Shown: positions 1-7,570 of the stretch, piece by piece
Layout: the number at the start of each line of letters is the position of its first letter
How positions within the stretch are numbered: position 1 is the stretch's first letter
NCBI GenBank assembly: GCA_016839665.1
Contig: JAEOTU010000132.1
Coordinates: 1 to 14,881 of the forward strand
Length of the DNA stretch: 14,881 nt
Direction of reading: 5' to 3'
Source of the DNA: Candidatus Hodarchaeota archaeon
Lineage (GTDB): Archaea > Asgardarchaeota > Heimdallarchaeia > Hodarchaeales > Hodarchaeaceae
The notes under the pieces: model-generated
Told to the model about the DNA's origin: nothing
The model's input: only the letters and a program-made list of their open reading frames with translations
Databases searched by the model: none
Translations under genes and position numbers: made by a program

Positions 1-502
1 AAGAAAGAGTCATTGTAGCTAATGAACTACCATGATAACCCCGCGTATAAGTGTAAAAGTGTTCTGAATCAGGTTTATTTATCATTGCTAAGCGTAACGC
101 GGCTTCTATAGCTGCCCCACCTCCCATAGCGTTCACTGCGATTTTTGTAAGCTTTCCAGGAGCAATACTGGCCAATTTATGTATGAATTTGATACGAGGG
201 ATTGTTGGAAATCCATACCGTACGTGAGTCAACCGTTTTAATTGTTCACCCACAGCAAATGCAACATCAGGGTTGGCAAAACCGATATTACACGTCCAAG
301 CCTGCGCTGTACAATCCAAGAATTCTTTCCCTGTATGATCTCTCAAGAAGGAGCCGTATCCTTCAAGAAATACTTGATCGTAGAAGGGGACTAAACTCTT
401 TTTATGTACCTCGTCAATTTCTTCAGCAGTTATATCAAGAATCCAACGATTTATTTCTTCATCGCTGAAAAAACGTTTTTGTTGGCGCTCCATTTCCTTC
501 AT
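1..502 (-). CDS. Class III PLP-dependent aminotransferase, N-terminal part (cut by window start)
   Basis: The open frame runs from ATG at 502 off the window edge, giving 167 residues without a stop. The protein resembles the N-terminal third of class III (omega/GABA-type) aminotransferases, which move an amino group between an amine or amino acid and a keto acid or aldehyde using PLP. Visible landmarks are the strand 'FLDCTAQAWTCNIGFANPDV' (61-80), where this class has its LD...W..N.GH.hP segment; a glycine-rich turn before a helix (GGGAAIEAALRLA, 127-139) where the class usually reads G-x-EA-x-EAA and binds cofactor phosphate; and Y156-H157-G158, the usual YHG/FHG element whose aromatic residue stacks on PLP. 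The PLP lysine lies beyond the window. A second in-frame ATG at 493 is possible, and neither start has a strong ribosome binding site. The canonical Glu of the G-x-EA motif appears to be missing. The fold class is fairly sure; the substrate is unknown. Confidence 0.8.
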   Translation of the reverse strand, partial: MKEMERQQKRFFSDEEINRWILDITAEEIDEVHKKSLVPFYDQVFLEGYGSFLRDHTGKEFLDCTAQAWTCNIGFANPDVAFAVGEQLKRLTHVRYGFPTIPRIKFIHKLASIAPGKLTKIAVNAMGGGAAIEAALRLAMINKPDSEHFYTYTRGYHGSSLATMTLS

Positions 503-517
503 TCAACCTTTAATTCA

Positions 518-525
518 GTATATAC
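518..525 (-). promoter_or_regulatory. Possible TATA box for the aminotransferase gene
   Basis: The palindromic octamer GTATATAC lies about 20 nt upstream of the ATG at 502. An archaeal start site about 26 nt downstream of the box centre would fall near 495, which would favour an almost leaderless message beginning at the second ATG (493). No convincing BRE is visible. This is a weak, motif-only call. Confidence 0.25.
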
Positions 526-615
526 AAGGAGTTTGATACCGTAATTTTGTTTTAAGAATTTTCTGGTGGGCATTCTAATTTCAGTAATACACTACAAATG
601 AAGAAATAATTAAGT

Positions 616-646
616 TAAAAGGAGAAGAAAAAAAGTAAAGAGAAAT
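616..646 (-). terminator. Possible U-rich terminator downstream of the 126-residue gene
   Basis: On the minus strand this is a pyrimidine run with a stretch of seven T, about 90-115 nt past the stop of the gene ending at 733. Archaeal transcription commonly ends in such T-rich tracts without a strong hairpin. The rest of 503-732 shows no supported gene; only a 24-codon plus-strand frame starting at 658 is present. A tract this far from the stop is weak evidence. Confidence 0.3.
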
Positions 647-732
647 TAAGGAATGGAATGTCAAAAAAGGATGATTACAATCAAGTGACGAGAGTGAATC
701 AAATTGATTTGGCTATAGAGTCAGAAATATGA

Positions 733-1113
733 CTATTCTCGTATTCGTTCTTTCATCGAGAACGGAATATCGCCATATTCCTCTGTAAGTAACCGAGTGA
801 ATCGTATTTTATATTTCCCTTTCTGTAATGGCTTATCTCTTCGGAAAATTAACGTTGCTTTAGACTTGACAAGGAATTTTGCAGGGTTTTGTTCATTAAT
901 ATTCTTATTCTCAATCTTCTCCCCATTGAGATCAATGATGAAATCCTTGTATTTTTCCTTCTTTTCTATCGATTCACCTTTCAATTCTAATTTCAGTGGT
1001 TCGATTATTGTTGCATCACTAATCGAGTTCTTCATTTCGCATTGAAATCCGTTTTCATTGTTCTTGAGGGATTTTTTTACGAAAAGTTGTCGAAGTAAAT
1101 CTTCGTTTACCAT
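733..1113 (-). CDS. Hypothetical protein, 126 residues, soluble, beta-rich
   Basis: I do not recognise this family. The start at 1113 is supported by a GGAGTGA ribosome binding site (plus-strand 1120-1126) ending 6 nt before ATG. The protein has no signal peptide, membrane segment or Cys cluster. It begins with a short helix (NEDLLRQLFVKKSL, 3-16) followed by alternating short hydrophobic and charged stretches (CEMKNSISDATIIEP, LKLELKGESIE, KDFIIDLNGEKIE, KFLVKSKATLIFRRD, GKYKIRFTRLL). That pattern suggests a small beta sandwich ending in a 'KPLQKGKYKIRF' strand like the last strands of Ig-type folds. It is transcribed toward the aminotransferase, but a 230-nt gap separates them, so a shared operon is doubtful. 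It is probably a real gene because of the strong ribosome binding site and protein-like composition. The 82-codon frame on the opposite strand (797-1045) has no ribosome binding site and looks like a shadow. Confidence 0.65.
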   Translation of the reverse strand: MVNEDLLRQLFVKKSLKNNENGFQCEMKNSISDATIIEPLKLELKGESIEKKEKYKDFIIDLNGEKIENKNINEQNPAKFLVKSKATLIFRRDKPLQKGKYKIRFTRLLTEEYGDIPFSMKERIRE

Positions 1114-1541
1114 ACTTAATCACTCCGTATACAAAATAAGAAGCAATGGAGATTATTTCTCGCTTCATATAATAATCAAAAATCTTGACTTTAAATTTAT
1201 TGTTCAGGAAGTGAGCTTGTTGTTATCAATTAAAGCTGACAGGAAATTCTTAGAAAATACACCACAACCGTATATTTAGAAAATGGGGAAGAAATATCTT
1301 GATAAATGTTGGAATGAATAATGGAATGTATGATATTTTCTTTAAATTCATATATCCATTCTCAATACTCTTTTTTTTATCCCAAAATGCGGACGAATGT
1401 ATCTGATTTTCTTATAAATTCTATCGGGAAGTTTTGTGATAATATGCAGGAAATAATTAGATATTTAAGATCTCGAATTAGTTAAAAAATTAATTTTGTA
1501 TAAACAGATAATTTGAATTAAGATAGGATGGAATTGGAAGA
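1114..1541. other. 428-bp AT-rich intergenic region between divergent genes
   Basis: The region lies between the minus-strand hypothetical gene and the plus-strand surface protein, so it should carry both promoters. Toward the minus gene it holds the ribosome binding site (1120-1126) and a possible TATA element, ATTATTATATG on the minus strand (plus 1166-1176). Toward the plus gene it holds TTTGTATAAAC (1495-1505). The hexamer GGAATG occurs twice near 1313-1328. I see no RNA gene, long repeat or convincing ORF; the 73-codon plus frame at 1058-1279 overlaps the minus gene and has a low-complexity, non-protein-like composition. Confidence 0.5.
1495..1505 (+). promoter_or_regulatory. Likely TATA box of the surface-protein gene
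   Basis: TTTGTATAAAC is centred about 41 nt before the ATG at 1542. A start site about 26 nt downstream would fall near 1526-1528, leaving a short leader that still contains the purine-rich GGAAG just before the ATG. The spacing fits an archaeal promoter. The A/T-rich stretch just upstream (1483-1496) could contain BRE-like purines. Confidence 0.4.
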
Positions 1542-4511
1542 ATGAGGAAATCTAATCAACTTTTATTAGTTTTTATTGTAATATTTATAACTACTGCAGT
1601 TATTCCAGGTTTATGTGTAGAAAAATCAAACAAATCGAGACTATTGAACACTTTAAACGCTTCAGGACCCCTCTTCGCCATAAGTGATAGTGTTGGTCCT
1701 ATTATTGGAACTCCCACCTTAGATGATACAACTCCTGATAGCGACGAACCTGTAGAAGTAACTGCTCCCATTAATGATGTTGATGGTATCCAGAATGCTA
1801 CTCTGTATTGGCAATATAAATCACTAAACAGTACTTTGTTTAACACAACAGTTAATGCATCTCCCGCATTAGTTGTCGATACAGCACAGTTTATTCAAAC
1901 TGGATATGTCAATAGTCTTGGCTGGAGAACAGGTTCGTCAACTGATTGGCGATATGGTAATTACCTCTACAATTCCTCAGTGGTTACTGCCATTGATGTC
2001 ACTGTTGATGTAAGCTACCCGACAATCCTTGTATATCTCCTTATAAAAGCAAAGAACATTACGACTGGTTTGTGGGAAATTGTTTATGAGCAGGGATCTT
2101 ATGGAGAAACTCAAACAGATTTAGGACCTGAAACATATACAAGCACAGACCTCACCTTAGGATACGAGATTCATGCAGTGACTTATAGATCCACAATAAC
2201 ACCTTGGGATCCTTATTTTAGTTTTATCAACATCAATCGGGAAGAATGTAATTGGACAATTCCAGCAGCAAACGAGCCAACCTTCGTGGACTATTATATC
2301 ACAGCTTTCGATGATTTGAACCAGAGTTCTACCTCACCCGCTTATACATTCTTAATGGATCACACTCCTTATGTTAATATTATTGATGTCCCAGCAGTTC
2401 TCCGTGCAGATGAAGATTATGTCGTTAATATAACTGCTACAGATGCAGATGGAGCAAATACGATAAATACCAGTAGTGGAATTGTTTATTATCAATTTTC
2501 TGGTGATAGTCCTGATAACTGGACTGTAATTAGTCTCAATCACTTTGGAGAATTTTCAAATGTACATTACTTCATCGGCACCATTCCTGCAAGCAACCTT
2601 GGAAACATCGAAACTCGATTGTACGTTCGAGCTAATGTTTCTGACATTGTGGATGGGATTAAAGGGCGTGAAGGAACAGTCTCTTGGACTCGTTCAGTCC
2701 GAATTGATAGTTTATTCCCAAGAGTCACTGATATCGATATTGATGGTGGTGTTAATAACATATATATCCCACCCCCTGTCCCAGCTATCATTGAAAATGT
2801 CACTTTACCCACCTCACCCGTCAATATAACTGTTGACTTCTTTGATGACAGGGGTGTCAGTTCAGTATCTATCTACTATTCTCTTCCTAATGGTACTACT
2901 CCTATAAAGTTAAACATGACAAATCTCACTTCTGTTTCTCAATACATTGATGATGCCACTTTCTATGCTACTTTACCTCCCTCAAATGAAACAGCTTTTG
3001 TCGAGTACTTCTTTGAAACAGAAGATTTCTTTGGTAATAAAGGAAATACCTCCTCAAACTTTTATTATTCAGATGGATCAGCACCTAATTTTGATGATCT
3101 CCTCTTGTATCCTTCGATAATTAGTAATTATACAGAAGTACATGTTCTCTTTAATTGTTCTGATTATTCAGATTTAAGACAACCAGTAATCTGGTACAGT
3201 TTTGACAATCAGATCTCTTGGACATCTAGCAGCGCAACAACGATTGATTATGGAAACGAAATTGACTATAAAGAGACTTTCATTATCACTGATCTTCCTT
3301 ATTTGATAGAAGATAAATCTATGAGTTATATCCCTCTTGAAATAATTCGCCATAGTTTAGTGGATACAGCAATATTAAGGTTGAACATCACTCATGAGTT
3401 GATCACAGATTTACGAATCCGCCTTAGATTGGATGATGGAAGAGTGTTCATGATTCATGATCGAGAACACGGAACACAAAATGTTACAAGAGAAATTGAT
3501 CTATTCGAATTAGGTCTTAATCAATCTGATTTCACTAGAGGGAACTTTACTCTAGAAATCGAAGATTTCTCAGAATTTTATTCTGGTACGGTGAGAAATT
3601 ATTCAATTGAAATTTCTCATCATGGCTTACCCTTAGGTTATCAGTATCAAGCAATAATTCCTGCAACAAATAACGATACAGCAGCTTACTATTATATGAA
3701 CTTAACAGATAATTTATGGAATTCAAAGCTCACATCAATTTATCAATACTATTCAGATGGATTACCACCTAATGTCAGCGTTAAGCAACATATTTCATCT
3801 TTGGATCTTTCTGGAGGACATTCAATTCGAGTATATGCTGACGTAACAGATACAGGTGGAATTTTTGATGCAGAGGTCTATTATAGATTTTCAGAAGGCA
3901 CTGAGTGGATTGTTGACTCGATGTCATTGAATACCACATCAGGATTGTATTTCTTTGATGTTTTCGTACCTTCGGCAAACGGAACATTGACCTATAAAGT
4001 TCGTGCGTATGATCTTTCAGGATTATCAAATGAAACAAGAATTTATACCACTAGTTTTTCAAGCGGTTTAGGTCCCGTTATTGAAGTCCAAGGTATGCCT
4101 TATCCCTCACCTCTTGATATGGAAGATAAGAATACAATCCGAATTTGGGCTAATGTTACCGATGACGGTTCGATCGTTAATTGTACTATTTTCTATCAAT
4201 TTGATGATGACACAAACGAAACAATAGACATGATTTTCGACAACACAACTGGTTTCTATTATGCTGATATTCAAGTTCAGAGAAGTAGCGGTAACCTCAC
4301 TTTCATAGTCTCGGCTACTGATGACATGGAATTGACTTCTGTAACTGAACCCTATACTATTCAATACGAAAATGCTGGCACGACTCCTGGATTCCCAACT
4401 GAAATACTCTTAATCGGAGCTTTAATCCTAGGTGGAGGTGCAGTGGCAGGAACAGGAGTTTACCTTTTCAAATCTGGCCGATTAAAACTCCCCAGAAGAT
4501 CCTCCGATTAG
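1542..4511 (+). CDS. Large secreted surface protein with Ig-like repeats, a P-type domain and a C-terminal membrane anchor
   Basis: This 989-residue protein is predicted to sit on the outer cell surface. Residues 1-25 form a Sec signal peptide (basic MRK, then a hydrophobic run). Most of the chain is beta-sandwich (Ig/FN3/cadherin-like) units marked by recurring 'YY.F' and 'V.A.D..G' strands; two adjacent C-terminal copies cover about residues 755-945. Residues about 590-695 match a proprotein-convertase P (Homo B) domain: LRLNITH, a DLRIRLRLDDGR strand, GNFTLEIED, and a closing GTVRNYSIEISHHG. More than 30 N-x-S/T sequons imply heavy N-glycosylation. The C-terminus is PGFPTE (949-954), then a hydrophobic span to about 977 and a basic tail (RLKLPRRSSD), an arrangement like archaeal PGF-type anchors. 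There is no protease or enzyme domain, so an adhesin, receptor or S-layer-associated role is inference. It stands alone in its transcript. Confidence 0.85.
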   Translation: MRKSNQLLLVFIVIFITTAVIPGLCVEKSNKSRLLNTLNASGPLFAISDSVGPIIGTPTLDDTTPDSDEPVEVTAPINDVDGIQNATLYWQYKSLNSTLFNTTVNASPALVVDTAQFIQTGYVNSLGWRTGSSTDWRYGNYLYNSSVVTAIDVTVDVSYPTILVYLLIKAKNITTGLWEIVYEQGSYGETQTDLGPETYTSTDLTLGYEIHAVTYRSTITPWDPYFSFININREECNWTIPAANEPTFVDYYITAFDDLNQSSTSPAYTFLMDHTPYVNIIDVPAVLRADEDYVVNITATDADGANTINTSSGIVYYQFSGDSPDNWTVISLNHFGEFSNVHYFIGTIPASNLGNIETRLYVRANVSDIVDGIKGREGTVSWTRSVRIDSLFPRVTDIDIDGGVNNIYIPPPVPAIIENVTLPTSPVNITVDFFDDRGVSSVSIYYSLPNGTTPIKLNMTNLTSVSQYIDDATFYATLPPSNETAFVEYFFETEDFFGNKGNTSSNFYYSDGSAPNFDDLLLYPSIISNYTEVHVLFNCSDYSDLRQPVIWYSFDNQISWTSSSATTIDYGNEIDYKETFIITDLPYLIEDKSMSYIPLEIIRHSLVDTAILRLNITHELITDLRIRLRLDDGRVFMIHDREHGTQNVTREIDLFELGLNQSDFTRGNFTLEIEDFSEFYSGTVRNYSIEISHHGLPLGYQYQAIIPATNNDTAAYYYMNLTDNLWNSKLTSIYQYYSDGLPPNVSVKQHISSLDLSGGHSIRVYADVTDTGGIFDAEVYYRFSEGTEWIVDSMSLNTTSGLYFFDVFVPSANGTLTYKVRAYDLSGLSNETRIYTTSFSSGLGPVIEVQGMPYPSPLDMEDKNTIRIWANVTDDGSIVNCTIFYQFDDDTNETIDMIFDNTTGFYYADIQVQRSSGNLTFIVSATDDMELTSVTEPYTIQYENAGTTPGFPTEILLIGALILGGGAVAGTGVYLFKSGRLKLPRRSSD

Positions 4512-4535
4512 AATTCCTAATCACCAAATTGAAAC

Positions 4536-4569
4536 AGTTACATCAACTGCTTCTACTCTTTTTCTATTT
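4536..4569. terminator. Possible terminator between convergent genes
   Basis: A short inverted repeat CAGTT-ACATC-AACTG (4536-4550) is followed on the plus strand by a pyrimidine tract (CTTCTACTCTTTTCTATTT). It lies in the 72-bp gap where the surface-protein gene (ending 4511) and the minus-strand membrane-protein gene (ending 4584) meet. The stem has only 5 bp, so the T-rich tract is the main argument. Confidence 0.35.
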
Positions 4570-4583
4570 AACATTGGATAAAC

Positions 4584-6188
4584 TTACGAAACGGCTTCTT
4601 TAAATATCTCTTCTTCTTCTGCAGTCGCTTTTCTAACCAGGGTAGTACAAACTGGCAGTAGCTCTGACAATTCTTTTCGAAAGCGGTTTACGATTTTTTG
4701 ATGGCTGAGAGTTAAGTATAAAATTCCAACAATATAGGCAACTCCAGCAAAAAGGAATACCACCATAAAAAGTGTAAGAAGGGCATCGAAAATCAATGCA
4801 CCTGCGTTAGGCCAGTTCCCCGCATAAGCACTTACTTCAGGAAAAGTTTCAAGCCACAGAGCGATAAACCCAATTCCCGTAAATAGTCCCCCAATACCGA
4901 GAAAACGATCTAATTGACTTGTCTTAATATTGTCCACTAAATTAACTACTGTTTGTTTACTATCAACCGATTTAATGTTAAGGTCATTTACTATCCACAT
5001 AACTGGGATTAACCAAAAAATGAAAACGGGAGAGAAAATTAACGCAAATGAGACATAAACCAGTGTTGAATATGGATCAATCTCCTGAATATTGATAATG
5101 TTTAGAACTGGGTTAAGACTATATAAAAAAAGGAAAACCACAGCCATACAAGTAAGGATTAATTCTAAACCCCTTTCCTTGAAAATTTTTCTAATATCAT
5201 TTAAATTAACATGATTAGGTTCAGTTTCTAAATAATACTTATTTTCTAGAGAAAGGTTCAAACCGATAAGATACAAAAAGATCATTTTAATAGGATTAAT
5301 CTTAAATTTCCGAGATAGATTCTGATTTGACTGTCCATATAGCGCAATTTGCTCATTCCACTGTTTCAACGGGTTAATTACGAAAAACTTTGTTATCCAA
5401 GGGGTTAAAAATCTCCAACAGAATAAGGATAAGACAACAGAGACAATTATTAATGTCAGGAACAAGTTGCTAGAGAAGGTGAAAAAAAAGAGCATTAAAT
5501 TAAGTATTGATGTTATAATCAGGATGAGTATCCATCTAATAAAGCTTGGTCTTTTTACTTCAAATTTTGGAACCTCCCTGCTAAAAATAACGTTTTTTAT
5601 TGAAGGAAAATCTAAAATTGTTGATGTAATTGGTTTATCTTTGATTCTTTCAAAATAAGATAAGCGATTGGGACTCAAAAGAAAATATGCATAGATCCAC
5701 CTAACTCCGAAAATAGTTGTTGGAATATCGAATGGGAAGTGTGTAAACAATAAACTGTAGATATCCCCTTGTTCCCATAATAAAACAATGCCCAGGATCC
5801 CGAGTGTCGCATAGAGGGAAAAAAGAATGCCAATAATTAAAATAAAATAGCGCCAAAAGAAGCTACCAAATTTTTGCTGGACGATCTCAAACGTTGGATC
5901 AAATTTTCTTCCTGAAAAGGGTGTAGCTCTTCCAAAACCAATAAAGGATCCACCAAAAGCGAATAATATGAATAAGACCCAATTTCTCGCATAAATTAGA
6001 GTTCGTTCAGCAAAAGGGTATTCCTCTGCTAAAAATATGAATTGATAAGTCATGACAAGTACAATAAAAAAGAAAAATAATGCTAGAATTAAGGAAGCTT
6101 CCCCAAGAATAACTCTTATTCGGATGAATCTTAGCTTTCGATTACTAGTCTTCTTCTTTATTGAATTTCTTTCTTCCATGAAATTCAT
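4584..6188 (-). CDS. Multi-pass membrane protein, 534 residues, paralogue of the upstream gene, without zinc ribbon
   Basis: I do not recognise a named family. About nine or ten membrane spans are visible, near residues 26-52, 70-87, 112-137, 158-172, 216-238, 241-258, 340-360, 375-400, 430-447 and 465-493. From residue 214 onward it aligns with the 430-residue protein encoded just upstream: 'SFIRWILILI', 'NP', 'NKYYLETE', 'SPVFIFWLIPVMWIVNDLNIKSVD', 'GIGGLFTG', and a terminal amphipathic 'NRFRKELSELLPV'. The first about 200 residues, with four spans, are an added module, and the chain stops at an acidic EEEEIFKEAVS tail where the paralogue continues into zinc ribbons. The start at 6188 has GGTGA (plus-strand 6196-6200) 7 nt upstream; a second ATG three codons in is less well placed. 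No transporter or enzyme motif is apparent, so function is unknown. It is probably the last gene of the minus-strand operon. Confidence 0.75.
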   Translation of the reverse strand: MNFMEERNSIKKKTSNRKLRFIRIRVILGEASLILALFFFFIVLVMTYQFIFLAEEYPFAERTLIYARNWVLFILFAFGGSFIGFGRATPFSGRKFDPTFEIVQQKFGSFFWRYFILIIGILFSLYATLGILGIVLLWEQGDIYSLLFTHFPFDIPTTIFGVRWIYAYFLLSPNRLSYFERIKDKPITSTILDFPSIKNVIFSREVPKFEVKRPSFIRWILILIITSILNLMLFFFTFSSNLFLTLIIVSVVLSLFCWRFLTPWITKFFVINPLKQWNEQIALYGQSNQNLSRKFKINPIKMIFLYLIGLNLSLENKYYLETEPNHVNLNDIRKIFKERGLELILTCMAVVFLFLYSLNPVLNIINIQEIDPYSTLVYVSFALIFSPVFIFWLIPVMWIVNDLNIKSVDSKQTVVNLVDNIKTSQLDRFLGIGGLFTGIGFIALWLETFPEVSAYAGNWPNAGALIFDALLTLFMVVFLFAGVAYIVGILYLTLSHQKIVNRFRKELSELLPVCTTLVRKATAEEEEIFKEAVS

Positions 6189-6240
6189 TTGACTTTCACC
6201 ATTTACTAACTAGAGCTAAAATCAGGTGCATCTACTTCCC

Positions 6241-7533
6241 TTAATCAAATCGGTTTCCACATTTTTCACAAAACTTATGTGATGGTGTTCTACGTGTTCC
6301 ACATTTTAAGCAAAACTTCATTTGCGGTGTTGTAACTATTAATTCTTCTCCACAATTACCACAAAATGTAAAGGAAAGGGCATTCTGGAAACCACAAATC
6401 AAACATAGTATTTGTGGACTAGTGACTGAAGAAAATTTTTGTTTCTTCGGATAGTATGGCATTTCGTGAGTTTCTCCAGCTAATTTTTCTAATTTGACAA
6501 CTGTAACACCTACTGGAATGATTTTAGAAAGTAGCCTGCGAAATTCATTGACATTTCTCTCGTGAAATCGAGCAAGATAAATTACAGTCGTTAAATAAGC
6601 AGTTCCAGTTACAGTTAATAGAAACCAAATTAGGATGAATAAAGCCCATGAGTATTTGAATACAATTGATACATCTGGGCCATAGAGAGTAGTAGATAAA
6701 TCTGCAAGATAAATTAACCCAGTCAACAGCCCACCCCATCCTAAAAGTTTACTCAACAATCCTCTTCGCACTTTAATGATCATTTCATCACTGTCTACCC
6801 CTCTATCAATGTCTACCGTACGAAGTTGTGCGTCTTCGAACACCCAGATTACAGGAATAAGCCAAAAAACGAAAAGAGGTGACATCGCTATCGAGTAAAA
6901 AAGGAAAACAATTAGATCGAGGGATGTAAAACCAATAAAAAAGGTCTTATTGATATATTCAAGAAGATATCTTAAGGATACACCTATTAAAAGACTTAGA
7001 CCAAGACAGGAAGATACAACGTCTAATAATCGTAGACGGAAGAAGTCTTTAAATTTACCAATCTCAACGTCTTTAACTTCTGCCTCTAGATAATATTCAT
7101 TATATTTAGATAATCTAAAGCCTGAAAACCTTAAGATAATCGTCCCGAATACACGAAGAATTGGATTAGAACGCCCTATTTTTTGATATGTTTCGGAATA
7201 TTTCTCTCCAAATTGTAAATTGAACTCATTAAATTCTCTTATAACTGTCTTACTCAGGATCATAAAGCCAATTTTACTCCAAAGCCAGGATGCTATGATA
7301 ATGACACAGAATGAAATGACAATTCCAAACCCACCAGTTGCATTTAACCATTCAATGTTTAGAATTAAGGCAATCCCGATGATGAGTATCCAACGAAATA
7401 GCGAGGGTTTTGTAATATCAAATCTCATCATTTCTTGATTTATGCGGTCAGTTCTATTAATTGATTTAATTTGAGTGGTTCGTTGAACCAAGGCTTCTTC
7501 TCTATTATCAATTTCAACAGGAGTTATATCCAT
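6241..7533 (-). CDS. Multi-pass membrane protein with C-terminal double zinc ribbon, 430 residues
   Basis: An N-terminal charged cytosolic stretch (1-42) precedes about six membrane spans (46-62, 68-86, 172-190, 205-232, 262-280, 293-320). A soluble tail follows with two zinc ribbons of the DZR/zinc-ribbon type: CxxC pairs at 377/380 with 391/394, and at 408/411 with 422/425. Such ribbons are common at the ends of archaeal membrane proteins and are thought to be structural or to bind partners. The membrane part is paralogous to the next gene (shared FRWILII, YYLE(T/A)E, SP(V/L)F(I/V)FWLIPV(M/I)W and V-D elements). The start is set by GAGGT (plus-strand 7543-7547) 9 nt before ATG at 7533. It lies 37 nt after the alcohol dehydrogenase stop and 52 nt before the paralogue, suggesting cotranscription. 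No catalytic or transport signature is visible and the function is unknown. Topology and the ribbons are firm. Confidence 0.8.
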   Translation of the reverse strand: MDITPVEIDNREEALVQRTTQIKSINRTDRINQEMMRFDITKPSLFRWILIIGIALILNIEWLNATGGFGIVISFCVIIIASWLWSKIGFMILSKTVIREFNEFNLQFGEKYSETYQKIGRSNPILRVFGTIILRFSGFRLSKYNEYYLEAEVKDVEIGKFKDFFRLRLLDVVSSCLGLSLLIGVSLRYLLEYINKTFFIGFTSLDLIVFLFYSIAMSPLFVFWLIPVIWVFEDAQLRTVDIDRGVDSDEMIIKVRRGLLSKLLGWGGLLTGLIYLADLSTTLYGPDVSIVFKYSWALFILIWFLLTVTGTAYLTTVIYLARFHERNVNEFRRLLSKIIPVGVTVVKLEKLAGETHEMPYYPKKQKFSSVTSPQILCLICGFQNALSFTFCGNCGEELIVTTPQMKFCLKCGTRRTPSHKFCEKCGNRFD

Positions 7534-7570
7534 ATTGAATTTACCTCACATCTTAAATGAGTTTTAATTG

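Noticed and set aside
202..468. 88-codon plus-strand open frame
   Set aside because: It is antisense to the aminotransferase, whose minus-strand translation matches a known family; the plus frame has no ribosome binding site or recognisable domain.
658..732. 24-codon plus-strand frame (MSKKDDYNQVTRV...) after a purine-rich stretch
   Set aside because: It is very short, has no homology I know and no promoter; the purine run is better explained as a T-rich terminator of the opposite strand.
1058..1279. 73-codon plus-strand open frame
   Set aside because: It overlaps the start of the better-supported minus gene, has no ribosome binding site and a random-looking composition.
1114..1541. Noncoding RNA or riboswitch in the long intergenic region
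   Set aside because: No tRNA-like cloverleaf, conserved riboswitch core or stable stem was found by eye; the base composition is uniformly AT-rich.
1542..4511. Secreted subtilisin-like protease, suggested by the P-type domain
   Set aside because: No Asp/His/Ser catalytic motifs or peptidase domain are visible anywhere in the 989 residues.
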